Shown piece after piece: positions 1 to 4,154 of a stretch of 6,091 nucleotides of DNA. Under the pieces are notes generated by a model. It saw only the letters and a program-made list of their open reading frames with translations. It ran no database searches and was not told the origin of the DNA. How positions within the stretch are numbered: the first letter of the stretch is position 1; every line of letters starts with the position of its first letter. Where the stretch lies: NCBI GenBank assembly GCA_947372365.1, contig CANBTK010000132.1, forward strand, positions 1 through 6,091, written 5' to 3'. The position numbers were made by a program, and so were the translations under genes. The stretch comes from Flavipsychrobacter stenotrophus. Its GTDB lineage: Bacteria; Bacteroidota; Bacteroidia; Chitinophagales; Chitinophagaceae.

Positions 1-2948
1 GATGCCATGCGTACGCTCTGGCGAAGGTCATCCATTGCACGCAGGTGGTTCTTCCATGCATCGTCAATCATTGACAGTGTAATATTTTTTTCCAGCGCCT
101 GAGTAACAGGGTGCGCCTCGAACATTACTGCATCCTGTAGCGGGATATAAAGCTGCATGCCGCGCAGTCCATCGGTAAACGGTACAGCAATATTATCAAT
201 CCTGTCACCGGCATCTGCATGTATCTGCGACAGTGTAGGCATCATATTTTCGCGCAACGCATTCATCTTGCGTTCGTAAAAATCCTTAACCTGGTTGTAC
301 AGTTGCTCCGCTATTACAGCAGGGTCGCCTTTGCCCATGTCAGCATCGCTTACTTCCGGCTCTATAGCCAGGTGCTGCATAACATTCAGGTTAAAGGCAT
401 TCTTGTCTTTATCAGTAGCATATTGCTCGGCAAAGCCTTCGCATACCGCATACATAGCGTTATCAAGGTCTATAGCAAGGCGGTCGCCAAATAAGGCATG
501 GTTACGGCGTTTGTATATAACATCGCGCTGTGAGTTCATCACATCATCATACTCCAGCAGGTTTTTACGCACGCCAAAGTTGTTTTCCTCCACCTTCTTC
601 TGCGCACGCTCTATTGATTTTGAAATCATGTTGTGCTGCAGTACTTCGCCATCTTTATGGCCCATTTTGTCCATCAGCCCGGCAATACGCTCGGAGCCGA
701 ATAAACGCATCAGGTCATCTTCCAGAGAAACGAAGAACTGTGAGCTACCCGGATCTCCCTGGCGGCCTGCACGGCCACGCAACTGGCGGTCCACACGGCG
801 GCTTTCGTGGCGTTCTGTACCAATAATAGCTAAGCCACCGGCTTCTTTTACACCAGCACCCAATTTAATATCCGTACCACGGCCAGCCATGTTGGTGGCT
901 ATGGTAATAGCACCCGGGAAGCCCGCTTCGGCAACAATTTGTGCCTCACGGCTATGCTGCTTGGCGTTCAGTACGTTATGGGTTATCTTTTTCTGCTGCA
1001 GCATGCGGCTCAGCAATTCCGATACTTCAACCGATGTAGTACCTACCAGTACCGGCCTTCCGGCAGCCTGTAGCTTTTCTACTTCGTCTATTACCGCCTT
1101 ATATTTTTCGCGCTTGGTTTTGTAAACTAAGTCCTGTTGGTCCTTACGTATTACGTTTACGTTGGTAGGTATAGTTACCACGTCCAGCTTATAAATCTGG
1201 TAGAACTCGCCTGCTTCAGTTTCCGCAGTACCGGTCATGCCCGCAAGCTTGTGGTACATACGGAAGTAGTTCTGTAAGGTAACCGTAGCGAAGGTTTGTG
1301 TGGCAGCTTCCACCGTTACATTTTCTTTTGCTTCAATCGCCTGGTGCAGGCCATCGCTGTAGCGGCGGCCATCCAGTATACGGCCTGTCTGCTCATCTAC
1401 TATTTTTACCTTGCCATCCATTACCACATACTCAATATCCTTATCGAACAATGTGTATGCCTTCAGCAATTGCTGCAATGAATGTATACGGTCGGCCTTT
1501 ATTGCATAATCCTGCAAAAGGGCATCCTTGCGGAGTGTCTTTTCTTCTGCAGTTAAATCTATTTTTTCAATTTCGGCCAGCTCGCTGCCTATATCAGGCA
1601 ATATGAAGAAGCTGGAATCTTCGCCTGCGCCGGTAATCAAAGCAATACCTTTTTGTGTAAGGTCTACGCTGTTGTTTTTCTCGTCTATAGCAAAGTAAAG
1701 CTCTTCATCTACCTTAGGCATGTTGCGCTGCTGCTCGCCTATGTAGTAGTTTTCTGTTTTCTGTAGTATTTGCTTGTTGCCTTCTTCGCTCAGGTACTTA
1801 ATAATAGCTCCATGCTTAGGCAGGCCACGGTAAGCGCGGAACAAATGCAAGCCACCGGATTCTTTATCTGTTTTACCTTCGGCTATCAGTTTTTTAGCTT
1901 CTGTAAGGCTGGCATTGATCACTTTTTTCTGGGCATCCATCAGGCGCTCTATACGTGGCTTCAGTATATGGAACTGCTGTTCGTCACCCTTAGGTATCGG
2001 GCCCGATATGATTAATGGGGTACGCGCATCATCTATCAATACGCTATCCACTTCATCCACCATTGCATAGTGGTGCTTGCGCTGCACCATTTCATCGGGG
2101 TGGTGCACCATGTTATCGCGCAGGTAATCGAAGCCAAATTCATTGTTGGTACCATAGGTAATATCGGCCATGTAGGCTTTCCTACGTTCTTCTGAATTTG
2201 GTTCATGCTTATCTATACAATCGGTGGTTAAGCCCAGCCATTCAAATATAGGGCCGTTCCACTCCTGGTCACGGCGGGCCAGGTAGTCATTCACAGTTAC
2301 TATATGCACGCCTTCGCCAGCCAGTGCATTCAGGTATGCTGGCAATGTAGATACAAGGGTCTTACCCTCGCCCGTTGCCATTTCCGAAATTTTTCCTTCG
2401 TGCAATACTACGCCGCCTATCAACTGCACATCATAGTGCACCATGTTCCAAGACACGGTAGTGCCTGCGGCCTGCCATGTATTTTTGTAGGTAACGCTAT
2501 CGCCATTAATAATAATGTGGGGCTTAGATACTGCCAGTTCCCTGTCCAGCTCAGTTGCCATTGACACCACATCGGTATTTTCTTTAAAGCGGCGCGATGT
2601 TTCCTTAACTACAGCGAAAGCTTCAGGCAAAATCTCCTTCAGTATTTCTTCTATAGCCTGGTCACGTACTTTTGTTAGCTTGTCTATTTCGTTATAAACC
2701 GGCTCCCTGCCCTGTATTTCTTCTATCTGGTCAGCTTCGGCCTTTTTATCAGCTATCTGCTGGTCAATACCCGTGAGGTATTCCTGTATACGGGCACGGA
2801 ATTCGTGCGTTTTGTTACGCAGTTCGTCGTTGGATAGTTGCTTATAGCTATTATAGAAGGCGTTAACCTGGCCAATAATAGGTTGAATTACTTTTACGTC
2901 TTTATCAGACTTGCTACCACCAAAAATTTTGGAAAGAAAACCAATCAT
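1..2948 (-). CDS. secA: Preprotein translocase ATPase SecA (C-terminus beyond the window)
   Basis: SecA is the cytoplasmic motor ATPase that pushes unfolded preproteins through the SecYEG channel. The reading frame is open for 982 codons from the ATG at 2948-2946 to the window edge. Visible motifs: LRNKTHEFR at residues 43-51, LPEAFAVV at 107-114, Walker A MATGEGKT at 190-197 (K196), VTVNDYLA near 218, Walker B DEVD at 298-301, DGRRYSDGLHQA near 526-537, MTGTAETE at 571-578, TNMAGRGTD at 685-693, GTERHESRR at 710-718 and the arginine-finger stretch QLRGRAGRQGD at 722-732. The last residues, WKNHLRAMDDLRQSVRMA, lie in the helical scaffold domain. Compared with E. coli SecA (901 residues), Walker A comes about 88 residues later, because of extra segments near 57-97 and 125-168. 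A further extra stretch of about 60 residues lies near 345-410 in the preprotein cross-linking domain. About 100-150 C-terminal residues should follow off-window, including any zinc-binding tail, whose presence cannot be judged. The start has no Shine-Dalgarno sequence, but the N-terminus MIGFLSKIFGG is typical of the family. Confidence 0.98.
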   Translation of the reverse strand, partial: MIGFLSKIFGGSKSDKDVKVIQPIIGQVNAFYNSYKQLSNDELRNKTHEFRARIQEYLTGIDQQIADKKAEADQIEEIQGREPVYNEIDKLTKVRDQAIEEILKEILPEAFAVVKETSRRFKENTDVVSMATELDRELAVSKPHIIINGDSVTYKNTWQAAGTTVSWNMVHYDVQLIGGVVLHEGKISEMATGEGKTLVSTLPAYLNALAGEGVHIVTVNDYLARRDQEWNGPIFEWLGLTTDCIDKHEPNSEERRKAYMADITYGTNNEFGFDYLRDNMVHHPDEMVQRKHHYAMVDEVDSVLIDDARTPLIISGPIPKGDEQQFHILKPRIERLMDAQKKVINASLTEAKKLIAEGKTDKESGGLHLFRAYRGLPKHGAIIKYLSEEGNKQILQKTENYYIGEQQRNMPKVDEELYFAIDEKNNSVDLTQKGIALITGAGEDSSFFILPDIGSELAEIEKIDLTAEEKTLRKDALLQDYAIKADRIHSLQQLLKAYTLFDKDIEYVVMDGKVKIVDEQTGRILDGRRYSDGLHQAIEAKENVTVEAATQTFATVTLQNYFRMYHKLAGMTGTAETEAGEFYQIYKLDVVTIPTNVNVIRKDQQDLVYKTKREKYKAVIDEVEKLQAAGRPVLVGTTSVEVSELLSRMLQQKKITHNVLNAKQHSREAQIVAEAGFPGAITIATNMAGRGTDIKLGAGVKEAGGLAIIGTERHESRRVDRQLRGRAGRQGDPGSSQFFVSLEDDLMRLFGSERIAGLMDKMGHKDGEVLQHNMISKSIERAQKKVEENNFGVRKNLLEYDDVMNSQRDVIYKRRNHALFGDRLAIDLDNAMYAVCEGFAEQYATDKDKNAFNLNVMQHLAIEPEVSDADMGKGDPAVIAEQLYNQVKDFYERKMNALRENMMPTLSQIHADAGDRIDNIAVPFTDGLRGMQLYIPLQDAVMFEAHPVTQALEKNITLSMIDDAWKNHLRAMDDLRQSVRMA

Positions 2949-3012
2949 TATAGAATATTATTAAAGTGCTATGGTATATGTTTATTAAAACAGCAAAGAA
3001 CCGTTACAGCCC

Positions 3013-3041
3013 CAAATTGCATTACATTTGTATCAAATTGC
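3013..3041. repeat. CAAATTGC direct repeat, two helical turns apart, with a small dyad
   Basis: CAAATTGC occurs at 3013-3020 and 3034-3041, a 21-bp period (two helical turns). Between them lies ATTTG (3026-3030), which forms a dyad with the second copy's CAAAT (3034-3038). The site is within the proposed secA leader, about 65-93 bases before the start codon. It could be an operator or leader structure, but 8-bp repeats are expected by chance in a region this size. Confidence 0.3.
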
Positions 3042-3082
3042 GTGCTATGATAATTTATCTGACACGTTGACACATAAAGTGC

Positions 3083-3113
3083 CAAAGCTACGCCAAACAC
3101 GGCATTTGACCAA
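3083..3113 (-). promoter_or_regulatory. Candidate Bacteroidota-type promoter of secA
   Basis: Read on the minus strand, TTG (3113-3111) is followed after 20 bases by TAGCTTTG (3090-3083). The latter is a perfect match to the TAnnTTTG -7 element of the Bacteroidota primary sigma factor, and the gap suits a -33/-7 pair. Transcription would begin near 3077, giving secA a leader of about 130 bases. It is the only full TAnnTTTG match found on this strand between 2949 and 3200. The -33 part is only TTG, so chance cannot be excluded. Confidence 0.45.
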
Positions 3114-3265
3114 GTGGCAAGCGGCGCTTTTGAAAAGCAATCAAATAATAAGCCTATTCTACCCATTCACGGCAACTGGCAACCGTTTTGAATAGGAAAC
3201 AGCCTTTAAGCAAAAGTTTTTTGAAGGGGCGGCTGAGAGGAAAAAACAACCAAAACCCTTTACTG

Positions 3266-3281
3266 TGGCTGTTTTCAGCCA
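3266..3281. other. Small perfect stem-loop followed by an A-tract
   Basis: TGGCTG (3266-3271) and CAGCCA (3276-3281) form a perfect 6-bp stem closing a TTTT loop. A run of eight A residues starts at the last stem base. There is no T-run after the stem on either strand, so it does not look like an intrinsic terminator. It lies about 110 bases before the start of the secreted-protein gene. Its role is unknown. Confidence 0.35.
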
Positions 3282-3330
3282 AAAAAAAGAATATAAATTA
3301 TCTGCATCAAAAAAAAATTTGGCGCAATAA

Positions 3331-3362
3331 TTTGCTGGTCAACGAAAAATTTATGTATTTTG
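3331..3362 (+). promoter_or_regulatory. Weak candidate promoter of the secreted-repeat gene
   Basis: TTTG at 3331-3334 is followed after 21 bases by TATTTTG at 3356-3362. This resembles the -33 and -7 elements of Bacteroidota promoters, but the -7 part is one base shorter than TAnnTTTG. Transcription would start near 3368, about 20 bases before the ATG at 3389, giving a short AT-rich leader without a Shine-Dalgarno sequence. A-rich tracts lie just upstream. Confidence 0.3.
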
Positions 3363-3388
3363 GTGCAGTTTTAGAAATATTAGCAAAC

Positions 3389-3925
3389 ATGAAAAGAACC
3401 ATCGTTTTAATTACTACAGTATTAGCATGTATTTTATTAACCAGCAAAACGTATGCGCAGGAAGACTTGGTGCGCGTTTTCCGTTGGTTTGTTCCACAAG
3501 ACAACCAGTTTGTTACAGTAGCTGATGGTGAATACCAGGACGGCCAATTGATTAACTGGGGCTGGAGTGGCAAGACACTGTTATTTTTTGCATACCGTTC
3601 CCCTGGCCCAGGCCGTGTTGCAGTTTATGGCTGGTCAAACCCTGTTTCAAGGGCGCACATCACTATATGCGAAGACGAATTTTCTGACGACCAGATGCTG
3701 AAGTGGGGTTACACAAGCAAGCACTTACAGTTCTATGCACTTACCCGCCGTGGCCCAAACACAGTTTGTGTATACCGCTGGATGCTGAGCAAGCGCAATG
3801 CATGGATAACAATACCTGAAGAAGGCGATACTGATGGCTACATCAAGAAAGGCTTCCACCAGAAAAAATACCAGTACTATGGTATTTACCGTAACGTAGA
3901 TGCTGCTATCTACGACCAACTTTAA
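3389..3925 (+). CDS. Secreted protein of three tandem ~49-residue aromatic repeats, function unknown
   Basis: This 178-residue protein is not one I can name. Residues 1-23 form a classical signal peptide: MKR, a hydrophobic core (residues 5-17), then TYA before Q24, a good type I signal peptidase site. The mature part is three tandem repeats: V28-R76, V77-T125 and V126 to about A173. Each follows the pattern VxV[FY]xW, then [IV]T[IV], an acidic stretch, WG[WY], KxL and F[FY]A[YL]. W33, W82 and W131 are exactly 49 residues apart, as are T43, T92 and T141. The third repeat is one residue shorter and has lost the WG motif (KKGF instead). The mature chain is rich in W, Y and F and has no transmembrane segment. 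The pattern is loosely like the YR...YT...GW...FYA repeats of DUF5648-type extracellular proteins; that link is inference. The start was chosen because the signal peptide begins exactly at M1; the frame stays open upstream but encodes nothing recognisable. It is monocistronic, with a hairpin and terminator downstream. Confidence 0.88.
   Translation: MKRTIVLITTVLACILLTSKTYAQEDLVRVFRWFVPQDNQFVTVADGEYQDGQLINWGWSGKTLLFFAYRSPGPGRVAVYGWSNPVSRAHITICEDEFSDDQMLKWGYTSKHLQFYALTRRGPNTVCVYRWMLSKRNAWITIPEEGDTDGYIKKGFHQKKYQYYGIYRNVDAAIYDQL
3470..3907 (+). repeat. Three in-frame protein repeat units (49, 49 and 48 codons)
   Basis: The units cover 3470-3616, 3617-3763 and 3764-3907. The similarity is clear in protein (VRVFRW, VAVYGW and VCVYRW openings; FVTV, HITI and WITI in the middle; LLFFAY, LQFYAL and YQYYGI near the ends) but weak in DNA. 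This points to an old duplication kept by selection on protein structure rather than recent slippage. Confidence 0.8.
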
Positions 3926-3927
3926 TT

Positions 3928-3962
3928 TAATGGTCAATTGTCAATGCTTAATTGTCAATTGT
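3928..3962. repeat. Heptamer-periodic array forming a 3' hairpin
   Basis: Two bases after the stop codon begin five consecutive 7-base units: TAATGGT, CAATTGT, CAATGCT, TAATTGT and CAATTGT. AATTGTCAAT recurs at 3936-3945 and 3950-3959, a 14-base period. Positions 3935-3961 also fold into a hairpin of ten base pairs (six plus four, split by one T-T mismatch) with a five-base loop. No T-run follows it, so it may be a transcript-end structure rather than a terminator. Its unit length matches that of the array at 4091-4120. Confidence 0.7.
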
Positions 3963-3980
3963 TAGTTTACTATAAATTTA

Positions 3981-4015
3981 AAAAGGGCGCCTCACAAAGG
4001 TGCCCTTTTGCTTTT
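3981..4015 (+). terminator. Rho-independent terminator of the secreted-repeat gene
   Basis: GGGCGCC (3985-3991) pairs with GGTGCCC (3999-4005) in a 7-bp stem with one G-U wobble around a seven-base loop. AAAA before and TTTT after extend it to 11 bp. The T-run is interrupted (TTTT, GC, TTTT). It lies 56 bases after the stop codon and insulates the E1 gene from upstream transcription. The opposite strand also carries a T-run after the stem, so it could act in both directions. Confidence 0.85.
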
Positions 4016-4090
4016 GCAAGCCATCCGTTACACCTGCCCATCCGCTTGCACCAAATTCACTACACACAGCTAAACTGCACTAGCCACCCA

Positions 4091-4120
4091 ATTTATAATT
4101 TACCATTTATAATTTACAAT
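4091..4120. repeat. AT-rich heptamer-periodic array upstream of the E1 promoter
   Basis: Four 7-base units, ATTTATA, ATTTACC, ATTTATA and ATTTACA, run in tandem from 4091 to 4118. The 13-base ATTTATAATTTAC recurs exactly at 4091-4103 and 4105-4117, a 14-base period. The array ends 14 bases before the -7 element of the E1 gene and overlaps where a -33 element should lie. Confidence 0.7.
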
Positions 4121-4139
4121 TCCCTAACGCTTACTTTTG
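4106..4139 (+). promoter_or_regulatory. Candidate promoter of the E1 alpha/beta gene
   Basis: TACTTTTG at 4132-4139 is a perfect TAnnTTTG -7 element. The -33 region has only TTTA (4106-4109, 22 bases before the -7), supplied by the heptamer array, instead of TTTG. Transcription would start near 4145, leaving about ten A/T-rich bases before the ATG at 4155. Such a short leader without a Shine-Dalgarno sequence fits Bacteroidota initiation. Confidence 0.5.
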
Positions 4140-4154
4140 CAGCAAAAAAATTCT

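Larger units (their letters stand above)
2949..3388. other. Divergent intergenic region between secA and the secreted-protein gene
   Basis: These 440 bases separate two outward-facing genes. I see no convincing gene in them: the short open frames lack recognisable protein features and overlap candidate control sequences. Contents from left to right: an AT-rich secA leader, a CAAATTGC direct repeat (3013-3041), the secA promoter candidate (3083-3113), a TGGCTG/CAGCCA hairpin (3266-3281), A-tracts at about 3241-3246, 3281-3288, 3309-3317 and 3345-3349, and a weak promoter candidate for the rightward gene (3331-3362). An isolated TACATTTG on the plus strand at 3023-3030 matches the -7 consensus but has no -33 partner. 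Confidence 0.7.

Noticed and set aside
295..1125. Long plus-strand open frame of 276 codons
   Set aside because: It lies antisense inside secA, whose minus-strand frame carries unmistakable SecA motifs; the plus-strand translation is low-complexity (S, R, C rich) with no domain.
3023..3030. TACATTTG, a perfect -7 match on the plus strand
   Set aside because: There is no TTG 17-23 bases upstream, and it is about 360 bases from the next plus-strand gene. Kept only as a note.
2838..3166. Short open frames of 65-70 codons on both strands across the secA start and leader
   Set aside because: They overlap the secA start or the proposed control sequences, overlap each other, and have no recognisable protein features.
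3266..3288. Hairpin plus A8 as a terminator
   Set aside because: On the plus strand the stem is followed by A rather than T, and on the minus strand the T-run comes before the stem, so neither direction fits an intrinsic terminator.
3188..3388. N-terminal extension of the secreted protein from a TTG at 3188 or the in-frame ATG at 3353
   Set aside because: The extension is lysine- and asparagine-rich without family features, and it would bury the signal peptide that begins exactly at the ATG at 3389. The promoter-like elements also fall inside it.
3419..3430. Lipobox-like VLAC at residues 11-14 of the secreted protein
   Set aside because: The hydrophobic core before C14 would be only about eight residues and the residues after it (ILLTS) are still hydrophobic, unlike mature lipoproteins. 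Cleavage after TYA (residue 23) fits better.
4015..4050. TGCAAGC / GCTTGCA inverted repeat with a 22-base loop after the terminator
   Set aside because: A 7-bp stem with a long unstructured loop and no T-run; it is likely incidental.
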